A stretch of 64,000 bases of DNA from Lepas anatifera (Eukaryota; Arthropoda; Thecostraca; Lepadidae). A program made the position numbers and the translations under genes. Each line of letters opens with the position of its first letter. The first letter of the stretch is position 1. The DNA lies in the NCBI GenBank assembly GCA_034440635.1, contig JAOTON010000337.1, forward strand, positions 248,001 through 312,000, read 5' to 3'. The notes below the pieces were generated by a model. It did no database searches, had not been told where the DNA came from, and worked only from the letters and a program-made list of their open reading frames with translations. This document shows positions 48,521-59,629 of the stretch, one piece after another.

Positions 48521-49030
48521 CGAACGACACTGGAGAGCTAGTAAAATTTCAGAGCAGATGAGATTGGACTAGCTCTTATTAGGCAGTCCAAAACGATGCT
48601 TAACTACAGAATAACACGACATAAAAATGGCATCTCAAATATTACAGCACCGTAGATCTAAGACCAGTGTGATACTCTTCTTAAATTTGCACTCAGTGCC
48701 AAAAAATGACACCATGAGGCCTCAAGGGACACGTTTTAACAGTCGAAAGACTACTCCGGTTTTCTTTATTAGACACTTTCTACCTACAATCTACCGTCTT
48801 CGGGACTAGTACGGCCTTCAGCAAAGGGCACAAGAACCATCGCAGAAAGAGAACAGCTCTTCCGTTATTCAGGACAAGAAGGGCATTGGTCCCCAGTGGT
48901 GAAAAATCCGAAAAAGCTTTGATCCAGGGTTAATACTTAGGTGTAAATATTGGGATCATTGGGTGGGGCTGGGGATATCAACATTGGTTCCCTCAGTTTG
49001 AATGCATGATTCCCTGTCTCAGATCTTCCT

Positions 49031-49202
49031 TTTGGGGCTTATCGACGCACCAACTGCCGTGGTCATATGCCATCGCAAGCTCTTTCCCTGTTGGAAGGGC
49101 TTTTCGGACCCCAGATTGCTCCTTATTCAGGGAAATCGCCAGGCCTTGAACCCGGGTCAGCCGCGTGGAAATCCAGCGTGCTAGCCACTACACCATACAG
49201 AC
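49031..49202 (-). mobile_element. tRNA-derived SINE, near full length, minus strand
   Basis: Read on the minus strand it begins TGTATGGTGTAGTGGCTAGC (A box). About 40 bases later it has CCGGGTTCAAG (B box), and it ends AGTTGGTGCGTCGATAAGCCCC followed by an A-rich tail. The 3' part matches the SINEs at 42.8 and 54.5 kb, so this is the best copy of the family here. Confidence 0.8.
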
Positions 49203-49209
49203 GAACATT

Positions 49210-50070
49210 GACCAAATATTTGAATGACGTGCAACATAGCCTTAAAATTTCAATATTTGATCTTGACCTTAGGTTAAGCGCACAATGTAACCTTACAAGG
49301 TCACGTGACATAGAATGTGAATCCATGGGTCAAGACGAAAACATCAATGCCTTTGGTTTTGTTCTAGTACTAATGATGCCCGAGTTATACGGAATTTCTT
49401 AAATGAATTTAAATTTGACCAATTTTGACCCACTGTGACGTCACAGATCGAATGATATGGTTCAAACACAACTTCAAAGTAGAAGACGGTAATGTGCTCC
49501 CAGCACCGTTCCAATTTGCTCCAATCACTTCCGGTTCCACAGATCGTAAATGATCAGCTCCGCCTCCAAGGCGGTGAGAGTTGCAAAAAGAGGCCAGGCG
49601 GTGCCGGCTTAAACCTCTAGAAAGTAACAGAAGAAAACGAGAATCAAAACAGCCATTGGCAGACACAGCGGAGGGGCATTCTGGTCATGGCCCCCAAAGC
49701 GCTGGAAGGGGGCCAAACTATCTTTTGCCCCCGAAGGGCGGAGAAATTTGTGAAAAGAGTGTTTACACTAGGTCTGTCAAGCAATTAAATATTCGCACAC
49801 AAGTGCAACTGTCCCTTCCTCTGTCACCCCCTCCCCTTCATCACATTGAGCATTTGCGTCCATGAAACGTCCCCAGAACCACCTGAAATGTCACTTCCCA
49901 CCCCCGGTGCACCAGCGCCCCAGCAAGATTTAAGCCCTCCGAATAGGTGAACCACAAAAAATGGTGCCTTGTAGTCGAAAAGGGCGAAGGGATTTCCGAA
50001 TGACTCGTGTCGGAAATTCTGGATCCACATGCCAGAAAATACCTGCTGGTTTAGATCAAGCGGTTCACTT
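49210..50070. other. No supported gene
   Basis: Only short frames were found. A palindromic TGTGACGTCACAG lies near 49433. Confidence 0.4.
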
Positions 50071-50076
50071 CAACAG

Positions 50077-50362
50077 AACACCAGCCCGTGGCAACTTCCG
50101 GTCTGAGATTTACCAGTCGCCAAACGGCACATCTTCCACTATCAGCACACCAACCACCTGCGCAGCAGCCAGCTCAGTTCAACCACAGCGCTACAGCCGC
50201 TCGCGTCATGTACCACCGCAAAGTGACACCCGCGATTCACTGGGAGACAGCCGCCCTCAAGCACGCCACATCAGCATCCGTGTCGTCAGACGGAGAACGC
50301 GGACGGCGTATCCAGCGAAGAAGCTTCACCATTCCGCGAACCAAGCCCGGGGCCTACGGCAG
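50077..50362 (+). CDS. Candidate internal coding exon, plus strand
   Basis: After an acceptor (GGTTCACTTCAACAG) the frame reads HQPVATSGLRFTSRQTAHL, a Gln/Ala-rich part, then RVMYHRKVTPAIHWETAALK, SVSSDGERGRRIQRRSFTI and PRTKPGAYG. It meets a donor, GGCAG|GTGCGG, after 50362. Codon third positions in the second half are G/C-biased. Two bases lead the first whole codon and two trail the last. An overlapping frame is open as well (GNFRSEIYQSPNGTSS), so the frame choice is not certain. The donor lies inside a 39-bp near-perfect palindrome. Family unknown. Confidence 0.4.
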
Positions 50363-50398
50363 GTGCGGTGACGTCATCTGATGACGTCACTGCACCTG
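50360..50398. promoter_or_regulatory. 39-bp near-perfect palindrome with two CRE-like TGACGTCA cores
   Basis: Arms of 19 bases (starting CAGGTGCGGTGACGTCATC) around a single T match with one mismatch. Each arm contains TGACGTCA, the binding core of CREB/ATF-type bZIP factors. The left arm overlaps the proposed splice donor at 50363. Confidence 0.6.
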
Positions 50399-51022
50399 CT
50401 GACGGCGCACTGACGCAGCGCCGGCCTTCTCTGGAGCTCCAGATGTGGTAGTGGGTGATTTCCCAGCAGCTCCTGGGTACCGCCACCTGAACGCGATGCG
50501 GGATTCGCGGTTGCAGAACTCACTGCTAGATGTGAGACGGACTGCTGGAACACGAGGCATGATGGCGTCCTTCTGATAAGTTGCTCCCAGCCGCGTCGCT
50601 ATCTAAACTGTTCAAAGTATGCCATTTCCGAGCTTGCTTTTAAAAGAAACGTATGGGCATCTCTGAGCACATTTTGTCATACCTACTATGCAATCCGGCA
50701 AACCACGACCCGAGCAGTTTGTGCTGCATTTGATTATTTAGACCTCAGCAGAAAAGCATAGCTACTAAATTATCACCACAAAAACGATTGAGACAATACT
50801 GACAAGTACGGATCCATGGGAGGAGGAAGTCGGGAAAGGGCCCCAAAGTGGTCAAGATTTACCTTGTTTTAGCTAATTTTAGTACATTTTCTTAAAAAAA
50901 ACACTTTCACGAGTTCTCTTCGTTGGCCCACCCCAAACTTTTCACTCAGGTCCGCCTCTGGATACTGACATACCTGATATACAGCGATGTACGACTGACA
51001 ATGGTTTATATCGGGCAATTCT

Positions 51023-51232
51023 TCAACTGTGGAAACGGAAAACACACGCTCCACCAATTAATGCACTGTTGTCCCAGCAACATACTAAGTTACAAGGCGG
51101 AGCGTACGATGAAAATACTTCCCACGCCCCATTATTTTGGAGCGCACAGGAACCGTCGTCTGCAAAGACGCACAATGTAAAAACCGCGCTTGAAACGATG
51201 ATAAGCCACAGGTTGGCCCACCGGAAGCTCAC
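51023..51232 (-). CDS. Doubtful small ORF with signal-peptide-like start and cysteines
   Basis: The 69-codon minus-strand frame starts MSFRWANLWLIIVSSAVFTL and continues CVFADDGSC. It resembles a secretion signal with a possible cut after Ala. The remainder has five cysteines, including a CC pair. A longer plus-strand frame (51069-51488) overlaps it completely. There is no known match, promoter or splice evidence, so it may well be chance. Confidence 0.15.
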   Translation of the reverse strand: MSFRWANLWLIIVSSAVFTLCVFADDGSCALQNNGAWEVFSSYAPPCNLVCCWDNSALIGGACVFRFHS

Positions 51233-51916
51233 ATTACCTCAGTCATTCTGCAGCGAATTTCAAGCACAGACGATGATCAGTGGCTTTGCTCGCCAGAATG
51301 CACCGAAGCGGGGCACCTGCAGCTTCATCAAGCTGGATGAACTAATTAAGTTGACGTCACAGGTCATATATGCGCGGTCGCCATGCTGTTGCTCCAGAAG
51401 CGTCCCACTTCTGGGTAAGGTACCGACCGCAGCAGATACTGACCAATTAATTACCGTATACCTTCTTAGACGGAAACCAATTCATTAGATGACATTTCCT
51501 TTGTCACTTCAGGCCAGGCGTATGTTCCTCTCTAGCAGAATAGGTCGCTCGGGCTGCGCACTTCACAGTTGTCTGCTAGCATTAGTAATGCCCGGGTAAC
51601 AACACAGGGTCGAACGGACGCCGCGGCCGCCCGTCCGAACTGCCCCCCATCTAAACCACAACGCAGCTTCCGGCGCTTGCCACCTGCTATGCGAGGGGCG
51701 GCAGAACTCTACTGCATACTGAATAAATGTCGTTTGTGCAGGCTCCATGATCGGCAATATTTGACGGTGAGTGCTAGGTTTCTATTTGAAACAACTTTTG
51801 TTGATAACTTATGAAAATAATTTGGTAGAGCAACCACCAACTGCATTTGAGCACCATAGACCAAATTTTACTTAAATTGAATACAATTCTCGAGGATTTG
51901 AAGAATCACAACTCAT

Positions 51917-52145
51917 ACCCCGGTAGCTCAGTTGGTAGAGCGTTGGGCTCCGACTCGCTGCTCAAAAGCATGCAGTGGCAGTGCATGTCCAGGCTTGGGA
52001 TTGGTTCCCCTGAGACGTTCCGGCGCTTAAAAGTTTACCGGACGAGGTCGACTGTCGAGGTTAGAGGGTGGCCTGTGCGGGGCGGCCGTCCCTGTGCTTT
52101 GTGGGACATTAAACTTTGACTTCTAAAGTAACCCGTCATTGTGGG
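51917..52145 (+). mobile_element. tRNA-derived SINE, second family
   Basis: CCCGGTAGCTCAGTTGGTAG (A box, tRNA-like 5' end) is followed by AGAGCGTTGGGCTCCGACTC. A B-box-like GGGATTGGTTCCCC lies at 51997-52010. The body ends GGACATTAAACTTTGACTTC, then an A-rich piece and a related segment to about 52250. The gap between the boxes is longer than in a tRNA, so this is not a functional tRNA gene. Confidence 0.7.
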
Positions 52146-52259
52146 AGATGCTCGTTCGGGTGGTGGGGTCGGGGTCCCCGAGACAAGTCCCTTGATGACT
52201 TTAGTGAGACCCCGACTACAACAGCCGTGCTGGGAACAACTTGGACAAAATTAAAAAAC

Positions 52260-53580
52260 AATACCCATTGTTTTCTCTATATAATATTAGAACAGCTTAA
52301 AAACAGACATCTTGCCTGGACACTAACAGCCGGAGAAATTATCTGTTATCGCAGCACCCATTGTCGCGATAAGATCGGCTCGGAACAGGTCAGATACTTT
52401 CAAATGACTTATATCACCCACCGCGGTTCCAGAATCAAGACCCCGGGAAAATGCACAACAGAGGTCGTCCAGGTTTCAAGTCCCTCCCAACAACAGTAGT
52501 TACTAGCCAAGAACTTCCAACGCAGCAGGCTGCAAAGTTGAGCATAAGCTTCCCAACCTGAAATACGGGTTTCCAGGTTGGGTTCAGGTCGGGTTCCTAG
52601 TATTTAATAAAATAGCCCATACAGTTGTTTTTCACATTTCGATGTTTATCAAAAACCTCAGAATCAGGGAAAATATTCTGAAAAAACTATGCGAGAGTTC
52701 CATCCCAGCCAAGCCTCCCCGCTTGTTAGCGCATTACGGAGAAATGCCAACAGGTAACAAGCCACTGATACGTCCTTCAGGTCAACTGAAAAGGCCTTGA
52801 GCTGATAACTGATTCAAGACCTAGATCTGCTCTTCCCATCTCAGGCCCTGACATGTGTGTGAAGGTCGCTGCCCTGCCTTGTGACGGGCTTCTTCACAAA
52901 GAGCGACTCCCCGGCTAGAATGCCGAGATGCCGTTTTCGGCATGCTTTGTGGGAGGGTGTCAGGGCAAGATGGCTCATCATCGTCACCGCAGACGAATAA
53001 CCCGGCTACTTTTAACAATACCGGCTTCTTGGGACTGAGCGTGACCTTTGCGAAACAGATAATTAATTCTCAGCACGCTGTGGGCTCGTGGGCTCCCACA
53101 AGGCTGTCAGTCCTACAGAGCCCACGACGCCGGACATTTGAGGAAGGTGCACTTCCCACTTGCAGTTGAATCTGTAGACACTAAGTAAGGCCGATTTTGT
53201 CCCATCGCTAGTGGACTATCGCTCACTTAGCCTAATGCTTTGAAGTGTGGTTTTAAGCGTGCTAGTCATGATTATAGTATATAAAATTAACCGAGAATTG
53301 CTCATAATAATCAAAAGTAATTACAAATGTCAAAGAATACATCATGATACTTCGACACCGTGTCTTCGTCACATAAAAATTTGAATTTTTCAAATATTCG
53401 TCAGAAAAATTCCAAACTATCTGACAAAGCCGCAGCGTTGAAATATCGTCAGATACTATTTGGACTTTTCAATTGCTTTAGATTATTATGGGCGTTTAAC
53501 TGTTAATTTTACATACTATAAGCACTCACTTGGTCGTCATTCACTCTGCAACACAACGGGGATGGGTGGATTAGTAAATG
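52260..53580. other. No supported gene
   Basis: No coding or repeat structure was recognised beyond a short AT-rich part near 53270-53520. Confidence 0.45.
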
Positions 53581-53588
53581 GCATTTAA

Positions 53589-54483
53589 CCCTCGCCCCAC
53601 CGGGGGGCATCGATGGCCCCCCTAAGGTTTTTCCGGGATAGCAGAAAAACGACGAGGCGCAGCACCGCAGTTGAGGGCTCTACCTCTCACTGCATCATTT
53701 TCCCATCATCCCTGAAATTTTTTACCCCGGGTCACCCAAGGTCAGGTCACCAGACGAGGTCAACCAAGGTCACCTCACTTCACCTTTAGAGCTCTGTAAG
53801 AGCTACATTTCAAAGTCGATCGATTTGAAACTTCCTACACTTCATGACCACTCCAGGGTCTAGACTGCTCAGAAAAACGTTTTTGGACACCCTTTCACGG
53901 ATCCCAGGGGTCATATTTGCCCTTTGACTTTTCCAAGGTCATCCAAGGTCACCGGAGGTCAAAAACAGTATTTTAACAATAACTTTTGACCTAATTGAGC
54001 TAGAGCGATGAAACAAACATCATCGTTTTTGTCTTGTCACTGGCTTTCATTTGATATACGGCAAGGTCACTTTTTGACCTTTCGTGACCTCAGGTCATAT
54101 TAGGTCACGAGGTGACCTCTGGCGGTCAAACCACTGGCGGGAGGTCTTTACGTTCCACATAGCGGAAAAAGTACTGGCAATTTGCTATCAAATTTACTTT
54201 ACCATGCTTTAATAGCTCTAATGACATAAGAGTTATGCCCAGTTTGCTTAATCATTGCATATTTGAGGGAAAATAGCCGATCTTGACCTAATTTGACCTC
54301 TGGAGGTCAAACCATTGACCTGAGCACTAAAACATGCGAAGTAATTTCTTACTGAATTCACGCGAACTTTCTATTGCACTTTGCAGATTTGCGCTAACGC
54401 CCATATTTTCGGAGTTAGAGGGGGGGCCATCGATGGCCCCCCGGTGGGGCGAAGGTGGCGCCGGACCCCCGGTGGGGCGCGGG
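53589..54483. mobile_element. 895-bp piggyBac-like MITE packed with AGGTCA half-sites
   Basis: TTAA flanks it exactly on both sides (53585-53588, 54484-54487). The ends are CCCTCGCCCCACCGGGGGG and the inverted CCCGCGCCCCACCGGGGG. Subterminal GGCCATCGATGGCC palindromes lie inside. TTAA duplication with a CCC terminus is the piggyBac pattern. It has no coding capacity. The body (53740-54330) holds roughly 20 AGGTCA/TGACCT half-sites, several paired, for example TGACCTCTGGAGGTCA and TGACCTCAGGTCA. The older copy is at 19824-20913. Confidence 0.88.
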
Positions 54484-54487
54484 TTAA

Positions 54488-54645
54488 GTTTGAGCCACTT
54501 ATCCCGGGTTTAAGTCCCCACGGAGCCTCTAAATAAGTTGATCTGATCCCAAAAATCCCTCCCAACAGGATGAGGGTTGGCGACGTCGTATATCCTTTGT
54601 AGTTGGTGGGCCATAAACCCCAACAATTATTATTATTATTGTTCT
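54488..54645 (+). mobile_element. SINE fragment with (ATT)n tail, directly abutting the piggyBac-like MITE
   Basis: It begins near the B box (CCCGGGTTTAAGTCCCC). It continues with the family 3' half (AACAGGATGAGGGTTGGCGA ... GTTGGTGGGCCATAAACCCC) and ends in CAATTATTATTATTATTG. The 5' end is truncated. Confidence 0.75.
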
Positions 54646-54649
54646 ACAT

Positions 54650-57440
54650 CATATGTGTCCTTTATTCGCTTGTTCATTCGCATATATTGCTGGCTCATAT
54701 TTTAAATATGACTTGTTAAAAACGAAATATCACGCAAGAGCTGCAAAAAAGCATTTGCGTATGTATTGTTTGAAATATGAAGCTACCAAATATTTTCAGG
54801 CACACAATCAAAAGCAACAGGAAAAAAATTATCTCGAATTACAGTAGTGTAAGTAATAGGTCGTGTTATTGCCTGGACCAGCGTAGGTGCCATTATCGCT
54901 ATGATTATATATTATAAGTGCCATTATTGTGTCGGTATCATTATTGCCTCGACCAAGAAGGTACAGATTCATTACAAGAAACTGTACATGAGCATGCCGT
55001 TCTGCTAGTGTGGCGGACATACGCCTCAGTATGACGACAATGTGTTTGAGTGTGTGCTGCCGTTTCCCGGAGCCCCGCCTTCCAAGGCTAACAATTCACT
55101 TACATCAGATAACGAACAGGACCACTTGGCTTAGGCTAGCCTAGTTCTGTTCCTTGTCTCAGTATGATAGGGCCGTATAAATTATATCAAATCCTACGTC
55201 CGTCAGATATATAAAAACTTTCTGGGATTCCGCAGTTGAAACGTCACCGAAAACACTCGCAAGAAGCATCGGTGAAGACAATCGCGCATGTGCTGTTCTC
55301 AGCTCACTACATCCTGAGTCAGACAGCACATACGTGTTAAAAAGTGGCCCCACTTTCTCAGCAGCGGTAATAAATTGGTTCACAAACAGAAAAATATATG
55401 ACGACAATGCCAGTCACAGGTCATACTAAGCAATTCGGAAATAAGTAAAGGCGATATTAATAATAACAATAATATAATATGTCTATCCCATTGCAGCTCT
55501 ATTCCTAGGGGCGAATGTCGCAGATACGAAACGTCGGCCCAGTTTGAGCTGTGGAAACTGAACGTGAAACCTTTGCGACAAGAGAGTGAAAGGTTCTGGG
55601 AAACGCGGGCCGTTTCCCCGTGTTTCCCCGTATTACGACACAGTTTATCGCCTTATTCCGACACTGCGGCGGTACCCTCTGAAAACAGAAGGCTGTAATT
55701 AACCCATGTTCCAGGCATGCAGTTAGTATACATTTCAGCTGCTGCTGAAAATACGTAACATGATCGTGATCATTCTATAGAAAGCAGTGTATGCACATTA
55801 GACCTTTTGAAATGCACGATTGCTGATGGCAGGTACTAAGTAGCTGAGAGGTGGTTCTAGTTAAGTTTTTCTGAGCTGATACTGAACCTGAAAACCACTT
55901 TTGTCTACCATATATGGAAGCGCTCGACCATTCAACATGTATGCAGCAACTCTGCCCCTCACGGATAACTGCATTCATATCTGTACACTACAAATGTAGA
56001 ATATGGGGCTAATGAAATCGAACACATCATTAAAAAACTATAGTTTAAATGGATTCATCAGAGAAATAGAGAGTGTGCCAGCTCTTGCTTTTCCAATGCT
56101 GGCTTGACTTTACTTTTTTACCTACTTAAATGTCTTAAAAACAGTAGCCTTTTCAAACAACTGTACACTGCCTGCTTAATAAGCATACGATGGGTCATTT
56201 TTAGCTTTTGGAATTCGAAAATCAGGCGGGAAATAAGCCGCTATGACGTCACTGACACAATACTTTCTGAGGTAGAGTCGCAACATTTGGCCCGAGTATT
56301 GTTTAAGCCTTGCTACCCTTCCTAAATTAATATTATCGACGCACGTCATTGACTCCATATTCTTTATTTCCAGTGCACAAGCAATGGACATACCCATAAG
56401 AGACAGTGTTGGCGAATAAATCTAAAATGGCCGAGCACTTCTACACATGACAGGCAAATACGATTCTCGGATGAGGAATCAGCACAAAAGCTGAAACAGT
56501 AAGAATCATGAAAGCGTCTTATATACAAGCATACCTGACAATGAAGTGACTGTCAGCACGTTTTCTACAAAACGTTAACGAAATATTTGTACATTGCAGA
56601 GGAGGCATAAGCTTAAATCTGCGACTCGAAAATATAAAACCAGGCTAAGTGACAAAACGAACAATTTGGCAGACAAGATGCACGTACAATAGAGCTTCTG
56701 GGTTTCACACAACTGCTAGCAAAGATTTGAAGAGTAATTCGTTCGAAGAAAAATATATATTCAGTGTTTCGTACCACTCCTGTCTTGCTCATACCAAACA
56801 TCTTCTCTTGACATGTGCGTAGATATTTATCCGTGGCCCTCCCCGCTCTGAGCTTAGCAACACACGACATACTACTCCGACCGCAAGCAGTTAATTGCGA
56901 CTGCATCATAAACGTGAGCGGAAACTGAATAACCAACGTGTTTACGATCTGCGTCTGGCGAATTCTTTCAGCCTCTTGCGACACGCTATTTTCGCCACCT
57001 GGCCGTATTTCGAGCCCCTCGGTGTGTTTGTGCGCGCTCCGAACAAGCGTGCAGCTAGCACCCGGGTACTAATCATATGCAAATGCCGCTGGTCGCATCG
57101 CCGTACCGTCCTACCTCAAGCGCAGAGCGTCGGCGTTAAACCAGTCGGTACACGCAGCTCCCTCCGGCCTTCTTGCTCGCTCTGCCCTGCTCTCTCAAGC
57201 TCTACCCTCCTCTGATTTCACCCGTTTTCTATGTGCCTCTCTGCGGACCTTCGTCTGCTCCCCTACAAAAACCGTCGCTTAGACTCAGCAGGAATATCGG
57301 CATCAGGAACTCCAGTTCCCCGGGCAAGGTTATAGCACTTCCACAATAAGTACCGTTCTTGTCCAACTTTACGACTTTAGTGGTAATGAAAGAACTTATC
57401 TCGAGAACACACAACTTAGCATATACTTTGAAGAGAAAGT
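54650..57440. other. AT-rich stretch without supported genes
   Basis: Several frames of 60-120 codons occur, none with splice context or coding bias. A TGACGTCA motif lies near 56244. Confidence 0.45.
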
Positions 57441-57448
57441 GAGAGGGG

Positions 57449-57450
<2 letters not shown>

Positions 57451-57494
<44 letters not shown>

Positions 57495-57503
57495 GAGAGA
57501 GAG
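57451..57503 (+). repeat. (GA)n microsatellite
   Basis: About 20 GA units, then GGGGGAGAGAGAG. Confidence 0.95.
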
Positions 57504-57959
57504 GCTAGAACTGATTTCTCTCAATCAAAATCATGTAACAGGGACCGATCGTACCAAGTTAGTTCAGCCAGTTTAAGGATTTAATCCGAAGTGTCTCAGA
57601 CACACATCAGGGTAAGATTACTGACAGATTTGAAGGATTATAGTCGCAGTGCAGGTGCTTCAACACCCAGCGCGAATGCTTTGAAATATTCAGTGTACAT
57701 AAAAATTGGCTGAGGACGACAGATAGGTATAAACTCGAAGAACCATACTCAGCACCAAAAATTTCTCCGTAAGGTTCTGGAAACAGCGTACTTGCAAATT
57801 TCTTGTCTTCTCACAAAGACCCTTCTCTCGGAATTTAAACTGAAAACGAGAGCTTTGGCTATTGTGACTCAGCGTTTTAACCTTAACACAACCCAGATTT
57901 GCCCAATATCCTATCGTGGCACACGCTATTTGAGCTAGCCCGTCGGATTGAACATGCCG

Positions 57960-58324
57960 CGCGGTAGTGGTGGTCGTCAGGACTGTTGCTAGGCGGACAT
58001 CCGGGACTGTTCAGCACTCCTCAAACTGGAACGCAGCAGTGCGCTGTGCAGTGGTTCCGACGCCGCAAGCAAGTGCGCAGTGCTGTGCAGTAGTTCTAAC
58101 GCCGCGAGCACGTGCACGTGCGCAGATGGAGAGGCGGAGATTTGCACGGGCCTCCGCAAACAGGGCGGTAAACTGCTGGCCACCAACGCAAGCGTAACCC
58201 CGCCCCCGCCCCCGCCCCGGATGTACTTCTCACGACCAAGCCCGACACAGGTCACCGCACACGCCCCTTCAGTGCGCGCTGACGGGGAGGGGATATTGAT
58301 CACCTCCAGAGTTTGCAGACTGCG
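57960..58324 (+). promoter_or_regulatory. CpG-rich island, possible promoter and 5' leader of the 58.3-kb exon
   Basis: It is GC-rich, with CCCCGCCCCCGCCCCCGCCC (Sp1-like GC boxes) near 58199, and lies just before a good first-exon candidate. The island itself is open on both strands (plus frame 58080-58328, minus frame 57989-58498), so coding function within it cannot be excluded. Confidence 0.4.
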
Positions 58325-58400
58325 ATGACTGTGCCCTGTGGGCCGGAGGCGACTCCGGTACCACAGGGGTACACGCCTGAGGAATGGTGCATCACTGTCC
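58325..58400 (+). CDS. Candidate first coding exon (25 codons plus one base)
   Basis: The ATG at 58325 opens MTVPCGPEATPVPQGYTPEE followed by WCITV and runs into a strong donor, TGTCC|GTAAGG, after base 58400. The peptide is varied and has G/C third positions. The CpG-rich island upstream fits a promoter. The next exon must begin with two bases before a whole codon. The 59.4-kb candidate does not fit that phase directly. Family not recognised. Confidence 0.45.
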
Positions 58401-58409
58401 GTAAGGTTT

Positions 58410-59420
58410 ATGTTGGAATCAAAAGTACTGTTAGGACAAAACTTTTCATTCACCATGCGCCACGACATCATGGATAGGTTTATGCGGGGTAAATACATTT
58501 TTTGTACTACTTCCTTTGAAAGCCCGGCTCAGGGACTGAATGTGATTGGCTACACAAACGCCGGTGTTTGCAATTACAAAGCGCGTTCCGGTACTTGCAC
58601 GGGACATCAGTGTAATTCTTTTGTTTGCAGCGGAGAGATAAGATGGCTATCTCGGGCACGCGAACTCGGAACATGTACAGCTGGAAGCAGCGGCTGAACC
58701 TCTACCAGAACTAGCCTTCTACCAGTCTTATACCAGCCTTCTACCGGAACTAGATGAGATCAGCGTTACCGCTTTAATACTTGATTTGCGTTTTGTCACG
58801 CATCGCATGCGCTACTCACCAGGCAACTAGGGGCAGACGACGAACTCTACGCCAAGCAAGACTCAATTAATGACCTGTGGGTGGCTTTCGGGGGCTGATG
58901 CGGATTTAAACTGCGCGAACCCTGACAGATTATGTCATGCATACTCCCAGCACACCGCTCGTATTTTCAATTACTTCGAGAGTGCAAAATCTGCATCTCA
59001 TTGGCTCACAGACTGTACCCGGCACTGTCCGATCTGCATATCACGGGAGGTGGCGCCCTGACAAAGATGACGCAAGAAATCGCAACAAATCTGACTTTGG
59101 AAAATGAGACAAATTCCGAAATAACGCAATTGCAACGAAGTGGAACAACTTGTAAAACCATTTCACACTGTCTTCACAAATAATCATATAATAATAATCA
59201 AAATAATAAATATCAAATTATCAAATAATCAGCCTTCGTCACATTTAAATAAAAATCCATAGCCGAAAAATGGAATGTCGTTAACAACAATAAGTCATGC
59301 CTATTTCACCTACCCACAATACAATAGGTTTTGCCAGTGATGTAAATAGCCAGTATGACCAAAAATACCGGTAGCGTTTTATAGCCGAGGCGTTATTCTG
59401 ACACTTCCACATCCGGTCTA
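58410..59420. other. No supported gene
   Basis: ACCAGCCTTCTACC-type short repeats lie near 58700-58755. The rest, including an AT-rich AATAAT tract near 59180-59235, shows nothing supported and would be intron if the flanking exons belong together. Confidence 0.4.
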
Positions 59421-59427
59421 GCGGCAG

Positions 59428-59620
59428 GTGCCGAGCTGTGATGACCTTCACGACAACAACAGGAAAATCGCGCCGCGCTGGACACCCGCCGCCACAGCAC
59501 GAGGACCTGCGGTCGGAAGCTTCGCAGCTTCAGCATTACAAGCCTTGCAAGAAACCAGAATTGATGCACTTTTTGCAGCGCGCCTCGCAACACTCCGCCG
59601 GACTACTGCTGCAATCACAG
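59428..59620 (+). CDS. Candidate coding exon with a consensus donor
   Basis: After an acceptor-like GTCTAGCGGCAG the frame reads CRAVMTFTTTTGKSRRAGHP, PPQHEDLRSEASQLQHYKP, CKKPELMHFLQRASQ and HSAGLLLQSQ. It ends exactly at CAATCACAG|GTAAGC, a consensus donor after 59620 (phase 0). A second frame (PSCDDLHDNNRKIAPRW...) is open over the same bases. The chosen frame has the more natural composition. Family unknown. Confidence 0.4.
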
Positions 59621-59629
59621 GTAAGCGGA

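Noticed and set aside
51917..52010. A functional tRNA gene
   Set aside because: The A and B boxes are too far apart, no cloverleaf can be drawn, and a SINE-type body follows.
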